From: Euryodendron excelsum | Taxonomy: Eukaryota; Streptophyta; Magnoliopsida; Ericales; Pentaphylacaceae | Assembly: GCA_033060915.1 (NCBI GenBank) | Contig: CM065382.1 | Span: 1,498,501 to 1,562,500 of the forward strand | Reading direction: 5' to 3' | Length of the DNA: 64,000 nucleotides | Shown here: positions 49,292 to 61,969 of the stretch, one piece after another | Layout of the letters: each line of letters begins with the position of its first letter | How positions within the stretch are numbered: position 1 is the first letter of the stretch | Notes under the pieces: generated by a model | What the model saw: only the letters and a program-made list of their open reading frames with translations | Databases searched by the model: none | What the model was told of the DNA's origin: nothing | Made by a program: the position numbers and the translations under genes

Positions 49292-51487
49292 AATTTGATT
49301 GTGGTTGAATCTGTTGACTCCAGATGCAGTGAACGAGGGGATGTTACTTTGCCTGATAATTTACTTTTGTGGGTTAACAATGGGTTCATCTACTACAATC
49401 AAATTTGTGGGTTAACTATGAGTTCATCTACTACAATCAAATAAACTAGACTGGAGTTTTACTACATTAGACTGGGTTTAGATGGATTTGGAATAGTGAA
49501 TTGTGTGTTATGATTTTGAACTAATTTCTGAAATGCTTGTTGATCTGGAACCCAGTAACCACCAAATCTACTGCATGTATTTCTTGTGAGCTTTGCAATA
49601 TATGGCAAAAGTCTCTGATATTTTCTGGGTTGTTGGTGTTGATTGTCGATAGATATCTGAGGTCTTGCATTGCTTGCTGTTTTGCTCTTATATGTTTCGT
49701 TTTATTCTCGATTTCCCCCCTCCATTTTTGGGACCTATATATCATCAGTCTCTCAGAAGAGTTTGTATACTGCTGGTGCAATGTCTCAATAAGTTTATTT
49801 AGGTTTTTTGGTGCCAAGTCCAAGGTACTCGACTGGATTTCTTGCATAACAACAGGACCATTTGTGTACGAGAGAATATGGTCTATGTTTGATAGCAACA
49901 AGTAAGAACTTGTAATAAAGGTAAGCACTTCATCTTCCAAATGATAAATGCCTTTTGGGGATTCCATGGACTTGTGTTTGGTGGGTACTTTGTAGTGCCT
50001 TTGCTGGTTCTTTGCCTTCTTGCCCATGGGCTTCTCCTGTTTATTATTTTCTTTTGCTTTAGAATTTCTTCTTGCTTTTGGCTACTGAACATATTGATAG
50101 CTTTTTGTGTCGACCGCCTTTGAAGAGAAAGGGCCTGGTGGAGTTCCGTGTATCTTTGGAGAATTGGTTTGGTGGAATGACTTTCTTTCATCAGCGGTGC
50201 CATCAGCAACCCTTTCTAGTGGTCTCTGTAATCTTCCTGGGCATATGTATTGATGCTTCCCCCTCAAGAACTAGACATGGCACTGCTGTTGAAATAAGAA
50301 CCGGTGTAGAAGATGGTTGCCTTGGTCCAGGTCTTTGTGCTCTCAATTTTGGCTCTATGCAGAACATGCAGCTAGGACTTGTATTGTCAAGTTAATAGGC
50401 AATGCGGAATGGGGTAACAGACCTTATGTGTAATTATAGTGGCTGACATACTGGTGGCCTCAAGGTAATGAAGGGCCTTTTGGAATACATAAAATGCAGG
50501 GATTTTTAATGATTGCCCACAAGGTGTTATCTTCTGTACCCGGTAATGATCTTATTATAGATTATGCTTTTGCTCAAATCGTTTAAAGCATAATATAGTT
50601 TCTTAGCTCTGTTTAGCAGTACATTACTTTTCCTGTGGTTGATTGTGCATGGATGAGGTAAAAAAATTTCCGAGGAAAATGACTTGTGGATCCATGTTTG
50701 GTAAATAATTTTTGAAATCTTATCGCAATAGTTTTGCATCTTTGGCACTGCAGTTAATGAGCTTACCTTAGGGAGAGACCGTGAGGATCTGCCTGAAGAT
50801 AGGAGCTCCATTATTGGCTATTTTCTTTGATGCCAATGCCAGCGACTGGATGATGGTGTGGATGATTGATGGTTTTAGTCCTTTTCTTTTGATAAATTTC
50901 TCACAGTATGTTTAGGGAAAAAAGAAGCATTGTTTCGGTCTTAATAGATGTTTGCTGGACGAGTTCGATTTAGATGGAAGCCTCATTTCTTCATCTCCGT
51001 TGTCGGTACTGGTTTTGAATCTCCATAGCTACTCAGTTGTTGGTTTGACAAAGAAGTGTACTGCATTATCTGTTTGATAAAGTTGAGGGGCTAAACATCC
51101 TTCGTTTATGGGAGTGTGAGATGGCTAATTTTCGTGGACTCTGACCAAAAGGCTTGGTATTGTTGGCTACATGTTATTGACAAGTGATTCAGGCCTGATG
51201 CATGCCATGATTATTTGTTTGATGAAATGCCTGTACAAGTTGTGCGTGTCCAATTTCTCGAAAGTACGAGAAAATGTGTTCGTTTGTGGAACACCTGTTA
51301 CTGTAAATCTTACATGTGAGCATGCGCCGGATGTAGATCTATAATGTCTAGTGTCACGATGAGATAAAAGAAGAGAGATTTGGGTCATACAAGAGGGTAG
51401 ATAGCATCACTTAATGATTTTAATTTTTAGGTCGGATGAAAGTGTCTGACTGGTAATAAGTAGTATCAAAGCAATGCTAAACATTCA

Positions 51488-51800
51488 GGCTTAGTAGATA
51501 GGGTGGTCTGATTTATGACGAGTGAAGAGGGTGTCGCAGATTCAAGTGGGAAGTATGTTACGATTTTACATTGGATTTAATTTTATGCCAAGTACTTAGA
51601 TAAAGTAGATAGAGTGGTTAAATTCGCAATGAAGACATTGTAGATTCAAGTGGGAGAGTATGTTATAATTTCACATCAGATTTAATTCTACTTAAAGTAC
51701 TTAGGTGGAATAGGTAGGATAGTTCGATTCACGATGAGGACATTGCTGATTCAGGTGAGAGAGTAAGTCATAATTTTACATATGATAAAAAAAAATGAGA
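51488..51800. repeat. three imperfect tandem repeats of about 105 bp
   Basis: The marker phrase gattcaRgtgRgaga occurs at about 51538, 51642 and 51747. Each is followed by 'gtatgttaYRattttacat..gatttaatt' and preceded by 'agtacttag...gtagatagRgtggtt'. Copies differ at many positions. Confidence 0.8.
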
Positions 51801-53033
51801 GAGTATGTTACAATCTTATATCAAATAAAAAAGAAAAGTTTTGAGTCCTATAACGAGATAAACAACTTTATTTAATAGTTTAAACTTTTAAGTTAGGTGA
51901 CACCCAGTTTAAAAGGCTTTCTTAGTGATTCTGATGTCATTTGATTGCTTGAAGTAGGGCTCAAAGGCAAGTCCTTAATCTCTTTTTAGAGAAGGGACCA
52001 AGGAGAGAGAAAGAGGCGCTTGCAATGCCAACGCCAATGGTCATATCATATGCTCAAAGAGGCAAAAGTGGATGATGATTGCACAAGAGGGGCTGTTCCC
52101 ATATTATGTGGTGAAGGTTCATCTTTGAGCAGTCCCATCATTTTATGTGTGGACGAGAAGTCCTATACTGACTGTCTTTGTTTAGGGCCCCAAGTTCACT
52201 CCTCTATTCAACGCCCCTTCCCCCACTACAACCCAATATTGGAAATGGGGTATGCTTAAAGGCTACTTTACATTATCGGAATTACTCGTCTTGTTCGGTT
52301 GCCCGGTTGCACCAATAATTCTGCAACAGGAATGCTGTAAAGCTACTACGATTTTCCTCAAAAATTTGGGTATTGCAATCAAAATGTCCGATTCAATTTA
52401 TGTACGTCTCGATTAATTTTTTTTAATTAAATATAAATTATTCATGTAAAAATTAAGATATTTACAAAGAATAAATGCATTAAACTTAAGTTGACCAATG
52501 TAGATAGCACACTCACTTACTCAATTAGGACAACTCTCCATGTTTAACCGAATTGAGGGATCTATGCGCAATCTATATCAATTTACAAATGGATCTATAA
52601 TGCCTTTATTTATTTTTTACAACAATCAAAAACCAGTCCGTCTCCTTATTCTCTCCCCTACTTCGTTCTTTTATCTTCTGCTTATAGTTCAATGGAAGAA
52701 ATTAGTAGGAAGATGGCACATTTATTTTTAAATTCTACTTTTATTATGATTTTTATTTCCTGTATATTGAATAGATCCACACTCTACTGCTTAAGCTATT
52801 TCTGTTAGTTTGTTGTTAACGTATTTATGAGGCCTTAGTTCATTTGTTTGTTTGTTTGTTTGTTTTTGGTCTTGGCACATCTATTTGGAGAGTAGTATTT
52901 TTGTCCCTATCCACTTTTTAATATTCTTGGTAAGAGTTAAGCTAAACTAATGACACAAGAAGAAAAGATAAGAGGAGAAAAAAAAATGAAAAAAAAAGAA
53001 AAAGAGAGGTCTAATTTGCAGATGCCAAAATAA

Positions 53034-53400
53034 GAATTCGTTTGATACAGTTTTTTAAAAATTTTTTTTTGGACTTATAAGTAAAAGATTTAAAAAATTT
53101 AAAATTTTTTTTATAAGTGAGGCTAGCAAAAAAAGAAAAAGAAATTAAAAAACTAAAAAAATTTAATTTTTTTTAACTTATAAGTTAAAAAAACAAAACC
53201 CTACCCTAATGGTTTATTTGGGACAAATTTTTTTTAATTTTGTTTTTTTAGTTTAAAAACAAAAAGTCAAAAATTTATTACTCCTATAAATTAAGACAAG
53301 CATGGGAGTAAAAAAGTTAATTTTTTTTTTGGTCCTTTTCAATTATAAGAAAAATAAAAATCCAACTTAAAAAAAACTTTGAAAAGCGAAACCAAACCCA
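53034..53400. mobile_element. AT-rich fold-back element(s)
   Basis: Starts 'ttcgtttgatacag' and continues with mirrored 'cttataagt' segments, similar to the elements at 25012 and 25529. A second half from 53212 ('ggtttatttgggac') ends near 'gaaaccaaaccca' (53390). It may be two nested or adjacent elements. Confidence 0.4.
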
Positions 53401-53816
53401 CCCCTTTAAGTCTCGTATGTTGCTTTACATGGATCGGGGCAAATGTATGCTGCTGACTCGTGTATCCAGTTGTTCCTAATCCTCACAACCACCCAAGAAA
53501 GTAGCCGCCGCTCCCACCCGAAAAAGGCACTAGGCTCCAAACCGCCATCGACGCTCCCCTACCCTCTCCTTTCTCTCTCGGTTTGGATGCAAATCATCTC
53601 AGAAGTATAAGCATCTCATTTCACCGAGCAACAATTTTTTTTTTAATAGTTTTCTTTCCGATTGAAGTATACGCATCTGAAAAGTTCAACAGAAAATCCA
53701 AGAAATACCAGCGGAGAGGGGAGACAGCTCGTGCCCATCTCAGAAATCCATTCGAAAAATAGGACAATCGTAGATTTGTTGTTTATCGACACCCGTTTCT
53801 CTGTTTGTAATTCTAG

Positions 53817-54803
53817 ATGACGGTGACCGATAGTGTGTTTTCAAAGCTCTCGGATGATGTTGTTCTCAACATATTCTTCAAGCTCGAAGATGATCCTCGG
53901 AACTGGGCTAGGCTCGCCTGCGTTTGCACCAAATTCTCATCTTTAATTCGTACCATTTGTTGGAAAATTCAATGCACCCAAACCATCCCTTCCGTGGTGT
54001 CCGATCTCCTCTCCACCTCAGCCGCAGCCGCCCCTCCTGGCGGCTGGGCCGCTCTTCACAAGCTCGCCGTCTGCTGCCCCGGCCTCCTCCAGGCTGGAGT
54101 TTTGTTGGAGAATTCTGATTTTGGGCTCGAGCGAGAGCTCGGTCCGGATGAGAATTATCAGGAAAGAAGATCATTTCAACTGGGTCAGTGCCAAACAATG
54201 CCGTCTTCGAGCCGAAGTGATGGTAACATAGAGGAGGTTGTTTCTGGTTCTGAGTGTTCTTGGTCCTTATTCGATGATCTGTATTTGGATACTGTTTACA
54301 ATGCTTCTGAATCTCAAGATCCAACTGAAATGGCCGAAGAGCCCGAAAACGGTGTTGTTAAGACGGCTTGTGAATTTTCTGCCTGTAAGAGAAGGAAAAT
54401 TTGCAGATCACTCAAGTCTCATTTGGCTTCTGGTGTTTGGAATTTGAGTCGTGAACAGGGGAATAAGTTGCTCGCAAGTCGATTCAGAGGGGATTGTCTA
54501 TACATATGTGATTGGCCGGGCTGTCTTCACATTGAAGAGAAGCGGAATTATATGCTTTTCAGGGGAATTTTCAAGAATTTCAAGCGGTCGAGGGTTTGGA
54601 GGACGATAAATGATGCAAATCGGAGCAAGATTGACCTAAATTGTGCGTTTTGCTCCTGCAACCAGACTTGGGATCTGCATTCTGCGTTCTGTTTGAGGAG
54701 GGGTTTCGGGTACCATGATGATGGCGAGCCAGTTGTTCGAGCTTATGTTTGTGAGAATGGGCATGTCTCTGGGGCGTGGACAGACTGGCCTTTATATACA
54801 TAA
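53817..54803 (+). CDS. EID1: phytochrome A-associated F-box protein EID1
   Basis: Intronless, 328 aa, close to the length of Arabidopsis EID1. The N-terminal F-box (about 8-50, FSKLSDDVVLNIFFKLEDDPRNWARL in two parts) binds ASK/SKP1 of an SCF ubiquitin ligase. The strongly conserved C-terminal half holds SHLASGVWNLSREQGNKLLA, SRFRGDCLYICDWPGC, EEKRNYMLFRGIFKNFKRSR and a Cys/His cluster CAFCSCNQTWDLHSAFC, and ends GHVSGAWTDWPLYT. EID1 is a nuclear negative regulator of phytochrome A far-red signalling. The middle (130-190) is acidic, Ser-rich and variable, as in the family. EID1-like (EDL) paralogues are the alternative; the SDDVVLNIFFKLEDDPRNWA start and LPLYT-like end favour EID1 itself. Confidence 0.92.
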   Translation: MTVTDSVFSKLSDDVVLNIFFKLEDDPRNWARLACVCTKFSSLIRTICWKIQCTQTIPSVVSDLLSTSAAAAPPGGWAALHKLAVCCPGLLQAGVLLENSDFGLERELGPDENYQERRSFQLGQCQTMPSSSRSDGNIEEVVSGSECSWSLFDDLYLDTVYNASESQDPTEMAEEPENGVVKTACEFSACKRRKICRSLKSHLASGVWNLSREQGNKLLASRFRGDCLYICDWPGCLHIEEKRNYMLFRGIFKNFKRSRVWRTINDANRSKIDLNCAFCSCNQTWDLHSAFCLRRGFGYHDDGEPVVRAYVCENGHVSGAWTDWPLYT

Positions 54804-57800
54804 ATTGGCTCTTCTTAATTTATGGTATTTCTTTCTTTCCTTTGTATCTGATGAGTAGATTTGGATTGTTCTGAAGTTGTGTTAACAGATCTATGGTTGT
54901 ACTTGATTTTCTTCTTTTTAATGTGTTTTTTTTTTTGCTTCTGTTATTGGTGTTATTATTATGTCAACGATCTGTCTTAACAAATTAGCTTTGAACTTCA
55001 ATAAAGAAAGGCGTGACTTGAATTTGGCTATTTCTTGGTTTACATGCTGTGCTTATTATCTTAAACATTTCATTGATGTTTCCTTTGGTTGGTGAAGTAA
55101 TGTCAAGGATGAGATGGAGCTTGACAAGGGGAAGACTGGATTAGTCGGCTAATGTTGATTGCATTACTGTTATATTATTGTTGTTGTCTACGCCATTTTT
55201 TTTTTAAGTTCGTCAAATTCTTGTTGGATTCATAATTTTTGTTTGCAAGTGTTCTCCCTTGTGCTTGAGTCAAACCAGTTGTTTATTTGTACAATAAGGT
55301 GATTTTTTATACAGAAAATAATGGAAATGGAACTTCTACTATTGCAATTGCAGTCTTTATATTTGCATTCTTTACTTCTAATGTCATTAATATGGAAAAA
55401 AAATTATAAATTTGATAATCAGATGCAAAAAATAAATATGTGGTTTCAGTTGTAATGTTTGTATGTGGTTTTAAGTAGAATTGTATTTTTATTATCTAAA
55501 ATTTCTCTGTGGATTTGCAAGATATTTTGGATTCCTCTCTGGAAATGTTTACATAAAATATATGAATCATTTTGGTTAAAATTATAATCAAATTATTGGA
55601 TTTTATGGTCAATCACAAGGATTTTTTGCTAATGTATTGATATCTTAAAACCATGTTTAGATAAAGGTGTTTTAAGTCTATTTGAGCAGTGGGCTCTGGT
55701 TGGAAAGCTTTTGATTTAGGCAATTGTTTCGGAACTTGGAAATTTTGTTTTTGTTTTTATTTTTATTTTCTGTTGCTTCTGTTATTTCTTAATTTTGTTC
55801 AATCAGTTATGAACTTCTTGGTGTGTCAACTTTTTTGGGGCATTTGATGGTGTGATTTATTTAGAACCAGAGTGGTTAGGGATGTGTTTGATTTGGCTCA
55901 TGCGTTTGGCTTTTGATGGGAACTCTTTGCATATTTTTTCCTGGGAACTTGTCATATAGATTGCAGCTGTGGTAACACTCACTATAGACTTGTTTGTAAC
56001 TATAGATAGTGTAGATATTGGCAGGAAATTGCCTCCTTAGAAATGCTATTTTTTTTGGGTTTTTTTGCATAAAAGAAAATGAGAATTGCAACTGCTTTAA
56101 TTGACACCCCCTTTTCCCACACAACCCCAAAATCAATTGTGTCAAAGGTTGTTTTAGATGGTTGAACTTATATTTTCTATTCCCTCATTATGGACTGTGT
56201 TTGAGAAGGGAAAACAAGATGGAGAGGAAAGGAATAAGTGACAAGCTTGTTAATGAAGTAGGATTGAGGTGTCATTGTCTTATTTTTATTGTATGATGGC
56301 CATGCTTTATGCACAAGGCTTAGAGTTCTGACTGTCAACTTCTTTGGTATTAAAATGGGGGAAAAGTCGAAAAACAAAGTTTTAATGGAGGCAGATCTTC
56401 TAGCTATGGGCCGACATACAGAAGCAAAATTTGTTTCACAGCCACACAGGCACATTAATCTCAAGGCTTTGAAATGAGAGGGAGGATGTTGGAAATAAAA
56501 GTTTTCAGTTGTTGGTTTTGGTAACATAATTGTAATCTGCTGAATACTAATGATGTGTAACTGACTACTTTGTCCATAGTACTCAATGCCAATGGAACCT
56601 GTGATTGAGTCAGCATTTACACGATGGCCATCTAATTTTTTTCTCTAACAAATATTACTCTCACCCATACTTTCAATAATCTTCATAACCTAGAAAAATG
56701 CATTGCTGGGTGAAAATCTTCTACCTGTTTTTTTTTTGACCTTTTGAATGGCATTATTGTTTGGACAACAGTTATGCTTTATTTCTGTCATGAAACTTGC
56801 TTTAGATGTGTACCTTTCGAAAGGAACATAGGCTACCATGCACTCAGTAGTTTCTTTGGCTTTGAAATCTTGGAGAAGCCTTATTTTCTTATAATAAAGT
56901 TCTTTCGTATTTTAATGGGATTTTCATTTCTCATCCCACAACAGGCTGACACTTACCTTCCCACCTTAGCCTTATGAGGGGTGTGAATCAGTGGGAAAAG
57001 ATTTTGATAATTCCAGAAGCACAAGCAGAAGCACGAGCACGAGCACGAGCGGTCATATCGAGCCGTGTATTTCAAGCCCTTTTTCCGTGATCGTGATGTG
57101 GATTTGAATGGTTAATTTTGTAGATCAGATTACCCTAGCCTACAAAAAATACATGCACTGATTATATATTCTTTTGAGTGGAAGGCTGAAGTCTTTCTTT
57201 CTACTAGATGGTATCTGAAATTGGCTGAAAGTGGCTGTTGCTTCTAACCATTATTCTTGAGTTTGTGTTTTGGCAGGTGCCTGAATAATTATTGAGTTTG
57301 TGATTTTCTCACATCCGCCGTTCTGGGAATGTAGCAGCGCACGAGTGTGCAAATAATACTGGCATTTGGGACGAACATTTCCCTCCTTGGTGTATGATGA
57401 TTTTTCAGCAGCTATGTACACTGATTGGTCCTTGATTATTTGCATCAATAAACCTTTTCTACTCTTCAGAAAAATTAAAAAAAAAAGGAATAATTATTTC
57501 GTCTGCCTTTCACAAAAATGGTAATGCTTTACAAACAGAATTTTTGTAGTTCTTTCGTCTGAACTTAAAATATCCACTATTTTAAGTTGACTCATAATTG
57601 CAAAAATACCATTGGATTCCTGTGGAGTTTTGTGTATACAAATTAAATTAAGTTTCAGTGCAACTGAGCTAAGCTAATTCTGGGCTCTCAAAGCCTTGTA
57701 TGATTAAGAGTAACTTGATCTCGTTCAAGCTAAGCTCTTCTTGTTCATTTATTACAGCATTCATTCTGGGCCGGGATGATTACTACACTTCTCGTAGCTA

Positions 57801-58310
57801 GTCGCAGAAGTTCCCAGCAGTTCCATCATGCTTCACCAACTTGTCATCATTTGAAACTTCGTATTCCTTATGACACCATCAATAATGATTACAAGCCTAC
57901 TTGATCCAAGCAGATTAAGAGCATTTCTGGTAACATTAGTCTCATAGACACCTTCTAAATATCTTTACGAGGATCAAATTTATTGACAGAAAAAAGAAAA
58001 AAATAAACCTAAAAAAAGAGAAATGTAGATCATTGCACATGATATGGGCAACAAGGGAGACAAATTTGTATTTCCACACCGGGGACCTAAATTTGCAAAT
58101 AACCCAGTTGGTAAACTTGAAGCTGGACCAGTGCTTTTGGCTCATGTTAATTATTGAATGGACCATTTGGGAGCTCTCTTTTGGGTTTTGGCCTCTTATG
58201 CATAAATGACTCAGTGAATGACTCGGTGAATGAATAGATAAACGTGCAAGGGACGTTAGCGGCGAGGTGTGACTGAGAGGAGAGCAGAGGAGAGGAGAGG
58301 AGAGGAGGGT
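54804..58310. other. spacer between EID1 and the beta-glucosidase
   Basis: EID1 3' UTR, then AT-rich DNA without a recognisable gene, except for a short charged reading frame at 57017-57115 described separately. A GGAGA-type purine run (58276-58308) lies directly before the beta-glucosidase start. Confidence 0.6.
57017..57115 (+). pseudogene. isolated exon-like patch encoding a His/Glu/Arg-rich peptide
   Basis: After a splice-like 'aattccag' (acceptor ending at 57016), 32 codons read KHKQKHEHEHERSYRAVYFK and then PFFRDRDVDLNG before TAA. The patch has coding-like composition in an otherwise AT-rich spacer, and I see no upstream exons that would join it. It may be a terminal-exon remnant of a lost or moved gene, or a 3' exon of an unseen transcript. 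Family not recognised. Confidence 0.25.
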
Positions 58311-61300
58311 ATGGTGAGCCTCTGTTTTCAGCTATTTCTTGTGCTAAACTTAGCGGCAGGATTACTAGTAGTCTTCTGCGCTGACAATTTTAGCAGACAT
58401 GACTTCCCACCTGACTTTGTCTTTGGTTCAGGGACCTCTGCTTATCAGGTTTCTTCTTTCTTCCTTTTCTTTTTCTTTTTGTGGGTTAAAAGAAAAAAAA
58501 AGAAAAAAGAATGGCATAAAGAAAGAAGATTCTGGTGATTATTATACATTTTTATGTTTGTGTATGTATATTTTATATATATATATAAAAGATTGAGGGC
58601 GCGGCATTCGAAGATGGAAGGACTCCGAGCATTTGGGATACTTTTGCTCATGCTGGTCAGTTCCTTTTCCTTCCTTCCGTCCTAGTTATTTTTTTTTCTT
58701 TATTTCCCTTTTTCCTTTCATAGTCTTTCTTTATTTGAAGGTGTCCTGATTTTGTATTTGTAGTTTGTATTTGTAGAACTATTCTCCCTCTTCAGCACTT
58801 TTTTCTTATTCTTCTCCTGATTTTCTCTCTTGGTTGTTAAATTTCTGCTTCACGCATTTACAGCTACCTTATCTTGGAACCAATTTATACCCTTAGATCA
58901 TCGCTATGGGGATTGTAGTTACTGCTTAAAATATTTAGTGCATTGTTCAATTGCATTTTTTTAGGGTGAACCATGTAAATTAGTATGTAGGAGCATCCAC
59001 AATGTGATGATTCATGGTATCCCTTAATCACGATTATTTCATCCTCTGATCAACAGTTGCAGAGATAAATCTATAGTCAATAAACAATATTTGTTTTGAA
59101 AAAACTGATTGATATATGGGTGTCCCACTCAAACTTTCAGGGAAGGAGCACAGAGCCACTGGAGACATAGCATGTGATGGGTACCACAAATACAAGGTGT
59201 CTTTCTTTGTTTTCCTTTTCTTGACTGAGGTTGGATAATAAGATGCGTGGCTTATAATTTCCTATACACAACAAAGTTGGAGAGCGGTTGTATGAGGCAG
59301 ATCTTGTTGCTCAAAATATGAACTTCTTCCATTTGATTTTCTTATGTGCTGGGCCTTGAATCTTAGGTAGAATGGAATTCAAGGAAATCACTTTTTTAAT
59401 GGAAGAAGCATATGGTACTCAGATTGATGAGAGCATGCTGAGTATTTACTATGTATGCTTGTGATGGACAAATGTGCTGTTTGGTTGTGGGAGAATTAAT
59501 TCATCTATGATTCCAACTTTCATTGGAGCTGTGGATTCGATGTTCCTGTTTCTTTTATTTCTTTTTCCCTCCTACCTTTTTTCACAATATGATTAAACAT
59601 TCTACATGCCTTTCTGTGAAATTTTTTTTTTCCAGTGCATGGTACATTCCAATCTCAATGTTGTTCCCTCTATATGCTCTTGAGCTTATACTCTACTGTT
59701 CCTGGAGAGGCAAACGTGTTCTTCTGGCCTGTGTATTTCATTGTATTTTCACAACACTATTCCTTGTGGAGTATGGTTCATGCGTGAAGTGGAGCATTAA
59801 TCTCTTGCAGGAAGACATTCAACTGATGGTGGAAACAGGCCTAGAGGCTTATAGATTCTCCATTTCATGGCCCAGGCTTATCCCTAGTATGATCCCCTAA
59901 CTGTCTCGTGTTAAGCAGTAGGCAAATTCTGGTTCTTTTCTTATGCTTGTGCTCAATCTGTTTTTCAGATGGAAGAGGACCTGTAAATCCAAAAGGCTTG
60001 GAATATTACAACCACCTCATAAATGAACTTATCAGACATGGTCACAACCATATCTTTTTCATAAATACTATATAATACTGTTTGATTAGCATTTGGAATG
60101 TTCTGTAGAGAAAATAGCAAAGCAATTATTTTTTTTCTTGTCTAAGCAAGCAAAGGTGGGTCCATTATGTTAACCAAACAACACCTTAAGACTCTTCTCT
60201 CTCTCTCTCTCCTATTGATACCCTTTCATATTTATCAAGCAGGAATCCAACCACATGCTACATTAGTTCACTATGATCTACCACAGGCTCTTGAAGATGA
60301 ATATGGAGGATTGCTTAGTAGAAAAGTTGTGTATGGTTCTTGACTTCTATTGGCTTCTGTTTCACTGATTTTTACGCTTTCCTTACATGCGCTACTATAA
60401 GAACAAAACATATGATTTTTTTTTTTTTTTTGTAATGAAATTACCTATTTGTGGGTGCAGGAAAGATTTCGTAGCATATGCTGATGTATGCTTTAGAAAT
60501 TTTGGTGATAGGGTTTTGTATTGGAATACCTTCAACGAGGTCAACATATTTGCCTTGGGTGGTTATGATGTGGGTATTACACCCCCAAAGCGATGCTCTC
60601 CCCCTTTTGGAACAAACTGTTCTAAAGGTAACTCCTCATCTGAGCCATACATCGTGGCACATAATATGTTGCTGGCACACGCATCAGCTGCAAGTTTGTA
60701 CAAGAACACGTACCAGGTATTACATGAGCTTTCATAAGGAACATTAAGGAATCTACTTTTTTTTTTAATCTTGATTGTCTTGAATTTTGGAATATCTAAC
60801 TTGCTAAAGCATCTGTTTAAATAAAAGTTGAAATTTTACATCGTTATATTGATTCCATATCTATCATTTTTAGCTTATCATCCAAAATGTTTATAATTGT
60901 TGGAGGAAAATGTTATGATACAGGGAAGGCAACAAGGATTCATAGGAATAAATGTCTTTGGTTATTGGTGTATCCCTTATACTAATTCAACCGAAGATGT
61001 GACTGCAACTCAACGAGCAATGGATTTTTTTATTGGATGGTGAGTCACAAACAGTAAATAGATGATATGATGTTATGCATCTTGAATAAGTGTATGTTGA
61101 GAGATAATGACCTGACAACTAAATGTTCTCTTGGATTCATGGAATCTTCTTTGTATGTGAAAAGTTAAAACCAATGTTGTTCACTGTCTCTGTCTGATTT
61201 GTTGCAGGATTGTCAATCCTCTGGTATTTGGAGACTATCCTGACGTGATGAAGAAGAATGCAGGCACAAGAATTCCAGCCTTCACTACACTTGAATCCAA

Positions 61301-61936
61301 ACAAGTCAAGGGTTCATTTGACTTCCTAGGAGTGAACCATTACAACACATTATACATCAAAGACAAACCCAGCAGCCTGAAAATGGATATCAGGGACTTC
61401 AATGCGGATATGGCAGTAGATATGATATGTATGTTTCTCACCATACTGACTAAACTCAATGAACACTAATTGCGAGCTCGATTTACTTTCTGCTTCACTC
61501 AACTTGATTGAGATTACTATTGAATTCTGCACGTCATGTTCGAATTTAGCTTCATTCCTGTATTTCCTCTCAACATCCTTGGTCAATATTGTTTACATTT
61601 ATTGACTTACATATTATGCCTTTCTTCAACTTGGATGAGCAACAACCATGGTACTCTTTTGAGTCAAAAGTTATTCAATTTTCTTATGGGTAAAATACAT
61701 ATGATGGATCTGACATATCTCATAAAATTTTGGATTGTTGTAGTTGTGCGAGGTGATACACCACCAGATGAGGTGCGGGCTAGAAAACAATTTCATGGAT
61801 TTGATTTTCTCAGGGTTTATTTATTGTACTAATTAGTTTGTTTGACTTAGTTCCCTATTACACCCTCGGGTCTGGTTGGAGTTTTGGAGTATTTCAAGCA
61901 ATTTTATGGCAACCCTCCTATTTACATCCATGAAAA

Positions 61937-61969
<33 letters not shown>

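Larger units (their letters stand above)
49292..53816. other. SR34 3' flank and spacer to EID1
   Basis: 49292 to about 51400 is moderately AT-rich and may contain SR34 3' UTR or alternative 3' exons. Beyond it are 105-bp tandem repeats (51488-51800), a (GTTT)n stretch near 52845-52866 and a fold-back, A/T-rich element (53034-53400). The last 350 bp are the EID1 promoter and leader. No other gene supported. Confidence 0.55.

Noticed and set aside
49521..50027. A 168-codon minus-strand open frame opposite the SR34 3' flank
   Set aside because: No domain or recognisable motif, biased composition, and antisense to sequence that is probably SR34 3' UTR.
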